DNA from: Leptobrachium leishanense
Taxonomy: Eukaryota; Chordata; Amphibia; Anura; Megophryidae
DNA length: 64,000 nt
Assembly: GCA_009667805.1 (NCBI GenBank)
Contig: CM019067.1
Span: forward strand, 162,769,049-162,833,048
Direction of reading: 5' to 3'
Part shown: positions 21,090 through 33,734 of the stretch, piece after piece
Layout: every line of letters starts with the position of its first letter
Numbering within the stretch: the stretch's first letter is position 1
Notes under the pieces: generated by a model
Told to the model about the DNA's origin: nothing
The model's database searches: none
What the model saw: the letters and a program-made list of their open reading frames with translations, nothing else
Position numbers and translations under genes: made by a program

Positions 21090-22378
21090 CGAGTAGGAGG
21101 AAATGTCACCGTCATTTCGGTGCTCTCTTGTTCCCCCACTTCGGGGAACAGATTCCCTAACCCTGCAGTCAATGCAGCATTGAATGCAGGGTCCCTGAAG
21201 TGCAGGGAAAATCCACCAACCTCACTCGAAAATCAAAACTGCTGCATCGAATGGAAAAACCGCCGCAAAAACAGGGAAAAAACCACTGCATGCATACCTA
21301 AGGCTAAGGTCAGGCGAAAGCAGTTTTAACGTGCGTTTAACCGCACTAAATCACGGCCGTGCTAGCAGCAAATGACGTCCAATGCCGGCCCAGGCTGCAT
21401 ATGAAGAACGGCCGCACAAAAGTGCGGCCGCGCAACGCAAGTGGCAAACTAACGCATTTTTTAGAGAATGTCAAACCGCTAGTACTGACGTACAGAGTGC
21501 GCTGCGTCCGCATAGCGGCGTGTTTGCGTGATTGGGAGACGTCAGACGCTGCTAGTGTACAGCCAACATAACGTCCAGACACAAAAAGTGTTTTATTGAC
21601 GATCCGTACAAAATCACGCCCGAAAATGCGCGTTGTCTGCCCGTTTTTGCGCATTCCGTGAAAAAATACGTCAATGCGTTCGGACGCACTTTTTCACGTT
21701 CGCGGGGAAAAATGCTTTTGTCTGACCCTAGCCTAAAAAGCTGACCATCTGCCAAAAACCAAATGCGACCGAAAAAAGCTGACGATCCGCTGAACCCAGC
21801 GCCGACTAGCCGCCGGAAAAAGCCGACAAGTTGACTAACGAGGTAAAAAAAAAAAAATTGCAAGTTTCAAATTTGAAATGCTGTCTGCAAAAAAAACTAC
21901 TGCACAAAAATATCTGGAATTAACATATAAGGTCCTATGAATAATAATAAGGTCTGTTACAGGAAAAAAAAAACACTATTTAAAAAAAAATCCAAAAGAA
22001 TTTCATTGAAAAAATCCTGAAAAATTACAAAAAAATCCTAAAAAAAATAAATGAAGAGAATTTTTGCCGCAAATTAAATGAATAAATGGTTTAGTGGTTA
22101 TTGAGTAAAAACAAGAATAATTTTAACATTGAAACCTGATTAAACCTGCCAATGAAACCACTGTCTCTGACATTCCTCTGCTGTTCGGTGTTCTCTGAAT
22201 AGATTAACCATTGCTTCTCTAAGGGGATTTCACCGACGCTGAACTGCACTGTATTTCGCTGGCAATTGACCAAAATTTGGGGAACTCTCTGCTTTCTGAA
22301 TAACCTAAATTGCACCGCACAGGGAAATTCACTGTTTGGTGCAATTTCGGGGCCAGATCGGCTCTCTCTGAATAACCC
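21090..22378. repeat. GGTTATTC-type repeat carrying a nested MITE
   Basis: Sequence with CATTTCGGTGCTCTCTTG, repeated phrases of the type CCGAAAAACTGC, and GGAATTAACATATAAGGTCC also occurs at 43315-43740 and 43970-44035. The right part ends GCTCTCTGAATAACCCC, the inverse of the CAGGGTTATTCAGAGAG ends at 41724. The left boundary is approximate. A Harbinger-type MITE (21302-21733) interrupts it. Confidence 0.5.
21302..21733. mobile_element. Harbinger-type MITE, copy 1
   Basis: Ends GGCTAAGGTCAGGCGAAAGC and, inverted, GCTTTTGTCTGACCCTAGCC, with TAA duplicated at 21299-21301 and 21734-21736. The interior is CpG-rich and shared with the copy at 22470. A 3-bp TAA/TTA duplication is the PIF/Harbinger rule. 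Non-coding. Confidence 0.75.
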
Positions 22379-22469
22379 CTATAGTAATCATAAATTTTAT
22401 ATCTGCTGAGACTGCTGAAAAAAAAAATATATAACTTGTCTGGGTTCTGCCATAAAACAAGACTTCTAA

Positions 22470-22905
22470 GGCTAGGGTCAGACTGAGGCAGTGCGAACGC
22501 GCGTTCTGGCGCACATAATCACGGCCGCACTAGCAGCAGATGACAGGCAATGACGGCCAATATACGACGTACGGTCGCACAAAAGTCCGGCCGCGCAACG
22601 CAAGTGGAAAATGAACGCATTTTTTCGAGAACGTTAAACCGCTGGTACTGACGTACAGAGTGCGCTGCGGCCGCATAGCAGCGTGTGTGCGTGATTAGGA
22701 GACGTCAGACGCTGCTAGTGTGCGGCCAACATAACGTTCAAACAGCCGGATTTCCCTAGACTTCTTTTTACCCCATCGTCATGAAATACGTCCAGAATTG
22801 CGCATCGTCTGACCACTTAAGCGTATTCCGTGAAAAAATGCGTGCGCACGCATCGACGTACATTTTGACGGTGGCCGCAGAAAATGCGCTCATCTGTCCC
22901 TAGCC
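22470..22905. mobile_element. Harbinger-type MITE, copy 2
   Basis: Starts GGCTAGGGTCAGACTG, ends CATCTGTCCCTAGCC, with TAA at 22467-22469 and 22906-22908. It shares AATCACGGCCGCACTAGCAG and GACGTACAGAGTGCGCTGCG with copy 1. A fragment of the TTAA family's terminal block (GTGATGAGC...GCTCAGCAAC) adjoins it at 22910-22985. Confidence 0.75.
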
Positions 22906-22989
22906 TAATAGCGTTTGAACGTGATGAGCAGGAAATTGTTGAAATGAGCCAAGCACAATGGGTGAAATCGCTCAGCAACAAAAAGATTA

Positions 22990-23816
22990 AACCAAGAGGC
23001 ACTGCAACAAAATATATAAGAAAAAAATTATATTCACTGTATCTGCAAACAAAGTAAGAGGTAAAATAAATGTTCATTTGAGAGAACAATGCTTTAATCT
23101 TGTTAGTTTTCATCAGCCACCAGCAATGAATTCTCTTCAGACTTGTTCCAGTTACTTTTGGCTAGCGTTACAATTGTTGTTTTTATACCATTATTGGATT
23201 ACATTTAACGTTAGAATTTAGAGGTTAAAATTGATAAATAAACATGAGTTTGTGTTACCAGCTATGCATAATTATCAGTTTTATTATAATATAGCCTTAG
23301 TAATCTAATTTGAAATATTAACCAAACTGTAAACGCTCGTTAAACCATGTTTGTAACTATTATGCAGTAATATTAGCATTCTGTTTTTTTATGCAGATGT
23401 CACATAGTACCACTTGCTTATGGAAAGTGTTAAGAACTTTAAACAGCTTTGATGGTTTCTAACATCATAGATAGGGATATATAAGAAATTATGTTTTAAT
23501 GCAGTACCTGTATATTTCAAGCTGTCAGAAGGGTGCTCATCAAAGTATTTCTCAGTGTTACAAAACATATTTCCTGACAGCTGTAGAATATTTTTCAGAA
23601 AAGTCATTTAATGATTGCTCAGTTCAAACATATTTAAAAATGTATAAAGTTCTCGAAAAAAGGCAAATTTTATTCATTTTATTCTGTTCTGCAAGTATCC
23701 ATAGACAGTTTATTTGAATACATGAAGTAGACACTGCAACAAAAAGCTTAAAGGTGTGTATATATACTAGTAGCTTAAATATTTATCACTACTGAAATAC
23801 GCCATGACAACACATC
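22990..23816. other. No gene recognised
   Basis: AT-rich sequence with short frames only; no domain or repeat boundary was found. Confidence 0.45.
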
Positions 23817-24289
23817 TAGCATGTATGTTCAAGAAAAGACGGCCTCATAGGTTATTGCAGTACAATAGTGGGGCATGCAATAGCTGTTAAAGGGACAATC
23901 AAGGCACTGTGGCCATTCAATATGGTCACAGTGACCCGAGAATGGGGTTACTGCTGGAGAGCTGATTCAACACTCAGACCAAGGGAGTTTAGCTCAGCAC
24001 ACAAAAGTCAGAACAGTGCTCGCTGATATAGCCTCCTTGAAAAAGGTAGGGCTGAACACTAGTTCTTACCTGCCTGTAGCCAGTGGCACTCAATGCACTT
24101 GAATTGAGAGCCATTGCACTGACTGGACACTCGAATGAGTGTTCTACTCATGGACGGAACTAACAGGGTTACCTTGGCACCTGGGCCCTCGAGTCCAGGG
24201 AAGCCCACAATTGCGGCTTCACCTGGGGCCTGGTCCGGGGCCTCTGGCAATAGCCTATGAGGCTGTCTTTTCTTGAACATACATGCTAG
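23817..24289. mobile_element. Element with 41-bp terminal inverted repeats
   Basis: The left arm (23817-23857) starts TAGCATGTATGTTCAAGAAA and its inverse closes the element at 24248-24289, with two mismatches. The 473-bp unit has no convincing gene. No target duplication was found at these ends, so the superfamily is open. Confidence 0.7.
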
Positions 24290-24635
24290 AGAAACACTAA
24301 GACCCGCGTTGAGACCTGCGCTAATGAGATTGTGTACAGGATAGAACCTTGTATAAGTATGAACACATCCAGCGAATAGCTTTTCACCGCTCTCTGAATA
24401 ACCCTGTTAGGGCCCGACGACCTAACAGATCACCTTGTCCGTGGTAGTCCATGAACAAGGTCATTTGGCGCATGCTAGGAAAACTCTAAGACCCGGGCTG
24501 AGACCCAGCGCTAATGCGGTTGTGTACAGGATAGAACTGTTTTCCTTTCCCAGTGCAGAGTGCCGAGCCATACCTATCCCCCGCCCTCACAAGCTTGAAT
24601 ATGAACACATCCAGTGAATAACCTCACACCCCTGC
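24290..24635 (+). repeat. Imperfect tandem duplication, about 190 bp
   Basis: GCTAATGAGATTGTGTACAG near 24312 recurs as GCTAATGCGGTTGTGTACAG near 24510. In both copies TATGAACACATCCAG and GAATAACC/GAATAGC follow. Non-coding repeat material. Confidence 0.6.
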
Positions 24636-24640
24636 ATTAA

Positions 24641-25690
24641 TAAAATTCTCCAAGGTGGCCATACCATCCATGTTTTAATGCACATTTATATTAATTAAGG
24701 CTGATGGGCATTGCGTGATAAATGCCACCCAAAAGCACATAGAATCATTTTAATACATTTAATAGATCCAAAATGAAGGCCAGGTGAGTGACAATACTTT
24801 CCATGCTGCAGCATATAAATAATACATGTTTCAGGGCAAAACTTATCCATGTGCTCCTCTCTGCAAGAACTAGCATAATGTGTCCCTTCAAACATGCCTC
24901 AAATGGTTACCCTAATAATCAACTGCTTACATAATATGAATAACTCCCAGCATAAAATGTTTAAAATTAGACAATATATTAGAATTAGGATACATGTGGA
25001 TAAAGGATACATATATATCATAATCGAGCCAACTGCAACAGCAACAACATTGCTAACCAGATCCATTACTATGGTATATGGGGCCTAGAGAACACCTGTG
25101 CTGCATTCCTTTAAATTGCACGTTAATTTTGGGCAAGGACCTGTTTTTGTGATATTTTTGAGTTAGCACCAGGGTTGACCAGTAGGTAAAACGTTGCGAT
25201 TATAGTGTCCCTCCTGAAATTAGCACAGACTCTAGGTGATCTGTTAGCTGCAAAAGAGCTAGAGATCTCTAGTGCTCCCCATGTTAAGGACCGATCGTAG
25301 AAAGTCCAGTAAGCTCACGTTATGAATCACTATTAGCGACGCGCTAAGTGATTTTCCCTGTTTTTAGCAAGAGGCAAACGATCTGTTGGTTAGGCACTAG
25401 ACTAAATTAACCTAACACTGAAACATGCCAACACTAACGTTAGCTCACACCAGGTGATAGTGCCCTGAGAGGTTACAATGGGATGGGCAGCTTGCAGAAA
25501 GGGTCAGGATAGAATAATATTTAACTCCCTCCTCCTTTAACCTCATGGTATCTGCTTAAGAAAAAAAAAGTGTGATTGGTAAATTTGAATACTTTTGCCT
25601 TAAAGGGACATGCATGTCTGGAATTTTTTTTTTTTTAATGATAGTTAATCACTTTTATACCAATACACAAACTAAAATAAATAAATAAAG
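24641..25690. other. No gene recognised
   Basis: Intergenic sequence; the only notable part is an A-rich segment (about 25560-25690) leading into the TTAA element. Confidence 0.45.
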
Positions 25691-25697
25691 GTTTTAA

Positions 25698-26920
25698 CCA
25701 CTTGGCTGCTATGGACGCGCTCAGCATGTCCAGCCAAGTGGTTCTCCTGTGCTATGGACGCGCTCAGCGCGTCCGAGCACAGGAGGCAGCAATCCGCCAG
25801 ATTCCGGCAGATTGCTGCCTTCCCCTGGTGCGGGCTGACATCTTGGATGTCAGCCCAGCACTCGGGAGCCCGGCGGGGACATTAGATGTCATCGCGGCGA
25901 CGCGATGACATCTAATTCAGGTGCCCCCCCCGCATGTGCGGAGGAGGCGCCTGAAAGGGAGGGGGGAGGTCGGACCTCTCTCCCTCCCGATTGCCGGGGA
26001 GCAGGGGGTTAATACAGGCACCGCTTGGAAGGGCACAGCCTGCCCTTCCAAACGGTGGCTGTCATTAACCCCTGGGGAGCCGGATCACGAATCGGCGCTG
26101 AAAAGCGCCGGTTCGTGATCCTTTCCCGGAGCTGGCCGACATCTTGGATGTCGGCCAAGCCTCCAGGAACTCCCCCTGAGGACTGGCGTCACGATGACGC
26201 CAGTCCTGGAGTTAACCCCTAGCTGCCACCAACGGTGGAGATAGGGGGTTCCAATGAACCCCCTATCTCCCGATCCGTGGCAGCTAGGGGTTAAAGTTTG
26301 GTACTGTTGGATCGGCCAGAGCATGGCCATTCCAACGATACCAAACACGACTGTGAAAAAAGTTTTTTAAAAAAAATAAAAATTAAAAATAAAAATAAAA
26401 AAATATTTAAAACAAAAATTATAAAAAAATAAATGAACAAGTTTTTTTTTTTTTTTTGCTTTGTTAATGCAGCAATATTGTTCCCATTTCAATTATAATG
26501 TGAACAATGATGCTGCACTAACGATTTTTGTATGCGGTGCGTTTGTTAAAAATCACATAATTTCCCCCAAAAAAAAATGTAACGAGACCCCATTTCTAAT
26601 TTTTTTAACAAGGGCACCCCATACAAAATATAACCGCAATTGCTCGCATGTTAAAATGTGAAAAAAATACACTTTACACGTTGTAAATTATTGAAAATTC
26701 ATATTTTATTGCATTTTTTGTTATAATATACAGACAGGTCATGATGTATACATATAATAATGACATATTATTAATCTGACGAGTCTGACGGAAAGAACGA
26801 TATGTAATATGTCTGGGTCATATACTAAAATAAGCCTTAAAAACACGTTTAAACATGATGAGCAAAACCGGTAAATATGACCTCAGCACAGAGGCGTGAA
26901 ACGCCTCAGCAGCGAAAGGG
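25698..26920. mobile_element. TTAA-flanked hairpin-rich element, copy A
   Basis: It lies between TTAA at 25694-25697 and 26921-26924. Ends read CCACTTGGCTGCTATGG and, inverted, CCTCAGCAGCGAAAGGG. The left two thirds are a chain of short palindromes (ATGTCATCGCGGCGACGCGATGACAT, given here only by its ends; GACATCTTGGATGTC; GGCGTCACGATGACGCC; GGGGGTT...AACCCCC). The right third is AT-rich. CCCTTT next to TTAA recalls piggyBac ends. No transposase is encoded. Confidence 0.75.
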
Positions 26921-26924
26921 TTAA

Positions 26925-27698
26925 GAATGTGTAAAAAAAAAAGAATATTTTCTTGCTTTAAACTTTGTGATTTAATCTTCTCTGACCACACCCATCAGCT
27001 AGGAGTGTTTCTTCAGCTCCTACTTTCCGTATATTCCCTGCCCACTATTCCACCCGTCAAAGCTTGACATGAACTAGCACAAGCTGTGCATATGAAACCC
27101 TGTGGATGCTCAGGACCTCAGACCGTGGAAACTGAGGAACTGAATATTAGCTATCTTTGCAACTGAAAGCAAAACTCACTCATCAGATGACTCACTGACT
27201 TGCTCACTCACCTACTGATTCACACACTCATGCTCACTTGCTAGTGTTCTTTCATGGTTTACATACTCACTGTCTCACTGAAACACTGAAACTCCCTCAC
27301 ACAGTCACTCTCACACTCTTTCTTGTGCTGTCTGTCTCTTGTGTGTGCACTCTCTCACTACACTTTTTATTGTGCTCTAGCTGCTTTATCATGCTGTGTC
27401 TCTGGGGGTTTTTGGGGGGTTTTATGCTGTCCCTCTGCTGTCTTTTTCTTCCTGTGTGTATTGATTTATTTCTTCCCTGTTTCTGCAGTAACTGGGTGTG
27501 AAAGAGTTACAGATTGGAATGGCATTTAGCCCCGCCCTCCCCTCAGCATACAGTGCAGGAGGAAGGAGGAGCAACTCAGTCGCACATGCTCAGTGTATTT
27601 TTATGCATTGCACAGAAAGCACATTTATTTATAAGCTCAGTGTGCCGCCTGAGGTGGGCACGGAAACCACCAAGAAAGAAAAGCAGGTAAATATGAAC
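26925..27698. other. No gene recognised; CTCA-rich tract
   Basis: A CTCACT-rich run (about 27170-27360) makes open frames of low complexity. Near 27640-27690 a short frame meets CAG|GTAAAT, a donor-like site, but no exon support was found. Confidence 0.45.
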
Positions 27699-27709
27699 AA
27701 ATAACATAT

Positions 27710-29560
27710 ATATATTTTTTTATATTAATAATTTTTTTATTTGGAAAGAAAGTCAGCCAAACAAAGCATAACGAAAGAAAATGGCCTCGTAGGACCACAG
27801 CAAGTCATCAGGAAATAGAAAAGATTGGCCGCGTAGGGCCGTTTCTCGACATTTACGAAAAGGTCATCAAGATTAATAAGGAGGCATCGAAACAACACTG
27901 CTAGTATATAATAAAGGGCCGCGTAGGGCCGTATGAAATCAGCAATAAAAGTCAGCGGAAGAAAAATAATAACATGAAAACGATCAGCTGAAGTCATCCA
28001 ATAGATTAAGGGGGGGAACAAGAGAAATGGGGAGAGAGGGGAAAAAAAAGGAAGGGTACTGGCAAAGGCCAAAATTGTGACATCCCTGGCGTAATACCTT
28101 AAATCCAAAGGACCGTGGGAGACCATGCGAGATAGATGGCACCAGGCCCAGATACTTGGGGGCCAGTCCGGGCACCAGGCCACGGCGGCACTCCAAGATA
28201 ACCCGTAAACGCCAACATAAAAATAAAAAAAAAATAGAACCAACGTATGAAGACGTAAATGAAAGTCATCTTAATCAGGGTAACTTAACAAGAGGGAGGG
28301 GAAAAAAAACCCCTCTCAAATGACTGCAGGAAATGTTTCAATAGGAGAAATGAGGGTAACAAAAAGGTCCCCGGGGTTAGGTCGTAAGAGGTGGGGGAAA
28401 CTAAAAGCCAGCAATAAAGGGGTCATCATAAAGGCGGTGTGTCTCTCAGAATAAACTAGAAATAAAAGGCAGTGGTCCTCAGCAGCGAAAAATAACATCA
28501 AAAGTCCTCAGTGAAAGGGTTTAGACATAACAGAGAAACATGGGCATATTGCTGGGGACTGAGAGCAAAGTAAGGCAGTCCGTCTGAGCCAGTGTCTACC
28601 AACCAGGCAGGGCTAGCGGCACCTCCAGATGCAGGCAATCCCCGTGAGCCTCGGCAGCCGGCCAACCCCCAGACGGCCCCTATCTCAACACAAGTCACCT
28701 CATGTAGCCAAGGTCGACCTTTCGGCCCACCGACGGACTGTCTCTCGGAACTCAGCTGTCACAGCAATGTAGACATCTTGGGGGTGCATGTGGCAGCCAT
28801 GTCAATTGTCACCTCTCCATCCGCAGCAGGCGGTACCAGAGAGTGGGACTGCAGGAGGGGCCCAGGTGGTATCCTCTTCTCGGATGCGAGGGGAAGCTCT
28901 TCTCCCACCAGACACAGGCCGGTGCCTGCGGGTGCCACCAGCACACCTGGCAGCTCCATCCAGAAGCATGACTCTAGGCAGACAGACGCTGGATCACTCC
29001 AACGAGACAGCTCTGTTATTTGCGTTACAGTCGGCAGTATCAGGTGATCTGGCTCCTCATTCTCGTCCCATACCACACCGGCCTCCATCGTTTCTGGGAC
29101 CATGTCGCCATACTAAACCACATCACTCGGGGCTCCATTCTCTCGGCCGGATCGCAGCTCAGCCATAACGCGGTGCATATCGCCCCACATCAACATCCGC
29201 TCCTCACCCTCCAGTAGCTGCAGTTTAGTGTCCAGAATGGCCGGCAAACGTGGGCCCTATAATCCCCATGACCTTCAGCATGGCCCCCAGTATGATCAGG
29301 GCACTTGAGACAGTGAATTTGGCAGCGACAGGGGCCGAGAGGTAGGCTGCAAAATGGCCGCTGGCAGCACATACCAGCTGGAGATGGTGTTCCACAGGCG
29401 AGTCTCTAGACCGGGCTCCGGTCAGCACACTCCCTGCTCAGGAGTCTCGGGAAGAAATCTCAGCAAAAAAGGACAAAAATTTACCCTAGGGAGAAAGAAA
29501 GAAACACTGCAGAGCTCATGCAAATGCAACTTCTCCCTTCAACGGCCAGCCACGCCCCCC
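27710..29560 (-). mobile_element. L1-like non-LTR retroposon remnant
   Basis: On the minus strand the element starts GGGGGGCGTGGCTGGCCG at 29560, a G-rich start I associate with amphibian L1-type 5' ends. It closes in an A-rich tail with AATAAA. Similar sequences AAATAACATATA (27699) and AAATAATATATT (29561) flank it, a plausible target duplication with one gap. GGCCCTACGCGGCCC near the 3' end matches GGCCCTRCGTGGC in the L1 tails at 20924 and 44640. No ORF1 or ORF2 could be recognised; the 168-codon frame at 28243-27737 has no known domain. Confidence 0.55.
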
Positions 29561-29574
29561 AAATAATATATTTG

Positions 29575-30216
29575 CTTGTTTTTTATGCCTGCTGAAAGAG
29601 ACTACTGGCCCACTCAAAAGGCATTACACATTTTTAAAGGCACAGTGACAAAGCATGCATGTCCCTTTAAGTATAGGTTTATCACATACTGTCCACAAAG
29701 TGAAGTCAGACCCTGACATTGGAAAGATAGATGTGCATTAGTGGTCAACATTGGCAATAATAAGGGTGAAAAATAAATAGCTAAGCCCACTGGAGAAAGG
29801 AAAGGCATGAACAAAACCAAAAATATGAATGTTAGTCATAGTCAAGGTGAATTACAGCATATACAAAATTGGATGTCTGTGGAGGCGCTTTATTAATGTC
29901 TAATTGGATTAAAGGTTGCCGCCTACAAGGTATTGCACAAAACCTCAACAAAATGTGCAAATGAATCACGAGAAAAAAGAAAGGGGTTCCTAGTGGCGCA
30001 AATAAATGTTTTAAATCAATTTGTTTTCATGTATGAATTACCTAGACATATGCCCAAACAACCGTTATGTACTACAAACAGAATCTACATAAGCAATCTT
30101 TACAGTCAACATTTAGCATGGGAGAGAAAGGGGCTCATCAATAAACCAGCAGTTCTCAAATTTGTGCAAACCTGCAATAGCCTCAAAAAATGACAGTATC
30201 AACTTGTAGCATGCAT
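29575..30216. other. No gene recognised
   Basis: Intergenic sequence with an 86-codon frame at 29933 that shows no domain. Confidence 0.45.
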
Positions 30217-30335
30217 AAATCTTCTAATTTCTGTGATATAATGGTATACAGTAAATTCACATGTGCAAATGCATACGTAAAGTGCATGTGCTCATATATA
30301 ATTCCTATTTCATAAAGTGCATACACAAAAAGTGA

Positions 30336-30669
30336 ATTGATTCCAGGATGGGTGGATGGAGGATGGGGGGAATCCCCTGCTGTTGTGCTTCACTCAGACC
30401 TCCAATAACAGTCTGGAGGGATGAAGTTTGATGAATAAATCCGATGGAATGTTAAAAACTAGCGGCACTAGCGGTAGGGTTAAAAAATATGGGGGGGGTG
30501 TGGGTATACTAAAACGTGTTTAGGCACTATGCCTGTGCCTTCCTCAGTCAGTATGGTATGGGGGCATGGGGGCATCAACTTCATCCCTCCAGACTGTTAT
30601 TGGAGGTCTGAGAGAAGCACAACAGCAGGGGATCCCCCCCTCCTCCATCCACCCATCCTGGAATCAATT
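30336..30669. repeat. Hairpin with arms of about 90 bp
   Basis: ATTGATTCCAGGATGGGTGG (30336 on) returns inverted as CCACCCATCCTGGAATCAAT (to 30669), and the arms continue inward through CTGTTGTGCTTC and CCAATAACAGTCTGGAGGG. The central spacer is about 140 bp. Confidence 0.75.
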
Positions 30670-30998
30670 AAAGTCTGGAAACAGGAGCTGATGGACAGTT
30701 CGAGAAAGAGGGGTTAGGTACCCACCTAAATATGGAGTACCATTTGCCTATAAGCCGAGCCTGAGATAACCAAGGCTCCACCATTGGTGAGTTAGACTAA
30801 CAGCATATACAAGTGTTTTATAAAAACTGTGTTATACTATGGGAGCACTGTCTCTCTGTGTGTATTTCATTTGAGGCCAATTGGAGGACATAAAGCAGGG
30901 AAACGCCACTCTATAACTGGTGTAAAGCGCTTCAACCTAGAGCCCGGATTTATTAGGCTCAATAATCCGTGAGTTTTTTTTTACTATATACTCACCAG

Positions 30999-33328
30999 TA
31001 GGGATGAGCCGAACACCCCCGTGTTTGGTTCGCATTCGAACTCGAACAATTTCAAAAGTTCGAGTTCGAACGCGAACTCGAACTGAACTCAATGCAAGTC
31101 AATGGGACTTAAAAGTTCGATTTTTAGAGTGCCCTGCAAGAGGGCATATATGCAAGATATTTGCCATAAAAGGTGTATGGGGGTCTGGGTACTGCCATGG
31201 GGGACAGGAAACAAGGATAAAAAGTTTTTAAAAAAACATTTTTAAAGGAACAGTGAGTTTTCCATGAAATAAGGGTTAAAAATAAAAACGAAAAATTCCT
31301 TCACATATCGTGCCTAGGAGGTCCCCATAGCCTGCCCGTGAAGTGGCGGATTTGTAGGATGTATAGAAACAGTAAATGCTTTTCCTTTAATCTATTCATA
31401 AACAACTGCTTGGGGCGGCAGCCTGTATGAAAAGACATTTTAGGACTCGCAGAACAAGTTTAGTGATTTTTTGACTAAATTATGGTGAAACTTATGCAGG
31501 CTTTGGATGAAAGTAACAATAGTTGCTTTAAAATTGGGCCTTTAGTGTCGGCAACAGTGCCTTCACACCGTAACCCTTTTGTGGTATTGTGGAAGAGTGC
31601 AGGGCTGGACCATGCGGTCCTATATTAAAAAGATATGAATCTGGTAAAGGCGTCAGTTAACCCAAATATTGTGCCTTTGGTGGCAACAAGCGCTTTCACA
31701 CCGTAACCCTTTTGTGGTATTGTGGAAGAGTGCAGGGTTTGGACCTGTGGTCCGATATAAAATTATATCAATCTGGTAATATAGGCGTCAGTGGCAGTGC
31801 ACCAAAATCTTACTGCGCTATAGTGTATGGCAGGATGGAAGCGCACCAGCAGTTACAAGCAGCGGAATATACCAGACAGGGGCACAGAGCAAGAGTAGTT
31901 GTTATAAAAAAAAACAGCTCAACAACGTTTAGGAACTAGTACTGTGCTACTGTATATGGTGAGAATTGGCGCACACCAGTCCCGGCGGCTCTGCGTCATC
32001 ACGCCGCGCCCTGCCCCCTGATCACTCACAGCTGCGCCGGGTGCCGCTGGAGCTCCTGGTATTCGGCCGGCTGGCGGCACCATGCGTCCGGGGGCCCCCC
32101 AATCGCCACCTGGGGCCCTGGATGTCACAATATTACAATCCAATGCAAACGGGTTAAGTAACCAAATTTGTAAGAAGAATAATTAATGCAGCATATAAAT
32201 CCTCACACTGCCAGGCAGCACCTTAAGGCACGGTTCACACCTAATCGTTATACAGCGCGTTCCTGCACACTGTAAACGCATAAACAGGGAAATCCCATTA
32301 TTTGCTATGGGACCCGTTCATACCTGGGTGTTTTACAGCACGCAGGAACGTGCTGTAAAACGTCCTATGCTCAAAGAAGTACAGGCGCTTCTTTGGGGTG
32401 TATTGAAGCGCGTTCACTCTGCAGTCTATGGCCGTGAAAGCGCTGCAATGCGCGTTCGCATGTTATTTCCGTTTGCGCGATACGCGCGTTAAAAAACGCA
32501 CGTATTGCGCGTGTAAAAAAAACGCAGGTGTGAACCCAGCCTTACAGTATAATTAACGCAGCATATGATTCCGCACACTGCCGGGCAGCACCTCTACAGT
32601 TTGTGGATCCAGGAATCAGGTGAGTATTAGAAAGAAAAAAAAAGTTTTATTTTATGTTGCTGGGGACATTTAAAAATGTCCTCGGATTTTTTTTTTTTTT
32701 AAATGTGTCGCCTTACCTTAGCCTGGTGGTCAGTGGGGGCTCCCTGGATCCTGGTTGGGTGGAAGGGGGTCTGCCGTGGCTCCCTCCCTGGATTCCCTGC
32801 ACCACCTCTCTGCCACATGCACCCTGCAACCTGGATCCTGGTTGGGCGGAAGGGGGGTCTGCCGTGGCTCCCTCCCTGGAGTCCCTGCGCCACCTCTCTT
32901 CCACATGCACCCAGCTGGCCAGCCCGCACAGTCACAGCTCTGTAATCTTGCGGCCGCATGCTCCTCAAGTCAAGGGGTCCTTGGGAGGGAGGCTCCGGCG
33001 GGCAGCCCTCTGCAGTGCCTGATTTAGAGGGCCTCGTCTGCCTGATGTTTTAGCAACAAGAATGTTTTATCCCATAGGTTTCAATGTTAAAAATATTCCA
33101 GTTTTAATTCAATATCTAATAAACCATTGCTTATAATATTCTGCAGTAAAGAGTCTCTTTATTTTTAGACTTTTTTGTATTTTTTAAGCATTTTTTATAC
33201 TTTTTTGAAAAAAAAATAATTTTTAGAACGCGAACAGAACACGCCAAAATGTTTGAAGTTCGCGAACTTTCGAACTGCCAAAGTTCGAATCGAACTCCGA
33301 ACCGATCGAACCGCACAGCTCATCCCTA
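30999..33328. mobile_element. hAT-like non-autonomous element, copy 2
   Basis: Ends TAGGGATGAGCCGAACACC and, inverted, TTCGATCGG...GCTCATCCCTA; exact 8-bp duplication CTCACCAG at 30991-30998 and 33329-33336. It is the least interrupted member of the family, 2,330 bp. The interior includes a repeated GCAGCATAT...GGCAGCACCT unit around a Harbinger-type MITE (32227-32541) and a segment shared with copies 1 and 3 (about 33065-33190). No transposase frame. Confidence 0.88.
32227..32541. mobile_element. Harbinger-type MITE with GGTTCACACC ends
   Basis: GGCACGGTTCACACCTAATC on the left is answered by CGCAGGTGTGAACCCAGCC on the right, with TAA and TTA at the borders. Inside are GC-rich alternating CGCG/ACGC motifs. 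It lies between two copies of a 43-bp unit of the host hAT element. Confidence 0.65.
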
Positions 33329-33734
33329 CTCACCAGAAGCAATAAGAAAACAGTCTGCACTATTGTCTCTCTTTCTCTCTCTGTCCCCATATATTTAAAT
33401 GGAAATCCGTCAATTGAGTAGAACTGCGGCAACAGGACATCACATTTTACAGCACAACTAATCTGCTGTACAGAGACTCGTGAACACTTATATGACTATA
33501 TTTTTATATTTTGCACTTTTGCACGTGCACTTTTTGTGGTTTTAGGATTTACCTAGTAATGGATATTCTCATTTAAGAGAGGACATCATCTCTGATTTAT
33601 GTGCACATCACTTCGACACTTTTTGTGTATGCACTTTATGAAATAGGAATTATATATGAGCACATGCACTTTACGTATGCATTTGCACATGTGAATTTAC
33701 TGTATACCATTATAGCACAGACATTAGAAGATTT

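Larger units (their letters stand above)
30217..33734. mobile_element. Element with 118-bp terminal inverted repeats, split by hAT copy 2
   Basis: Arm 30217-30334 (AAATCTTCTAATTTCTGTG...) is matched inverted by 33617-33734 with few differences. Without the 2.3 kb hAT insert and its duplication the element is about 1.2 kb. Just inside the left arm lies a second hairpin (30336-30669). AACGTGTTTAGGCAC and GCCTTCCTCAGTCAGT occur near 30512-30552. No coding sequence or target duplication was recognised, so the class is open. Confidence 0.7.

Noticed and set aside
27238..27704. Exons of a host gene around a GTAAAT donor-like site
   Set aside because: The frames come from CTCACT low-complexity DNA; no acceptor, domain or conserved protein was recognised.
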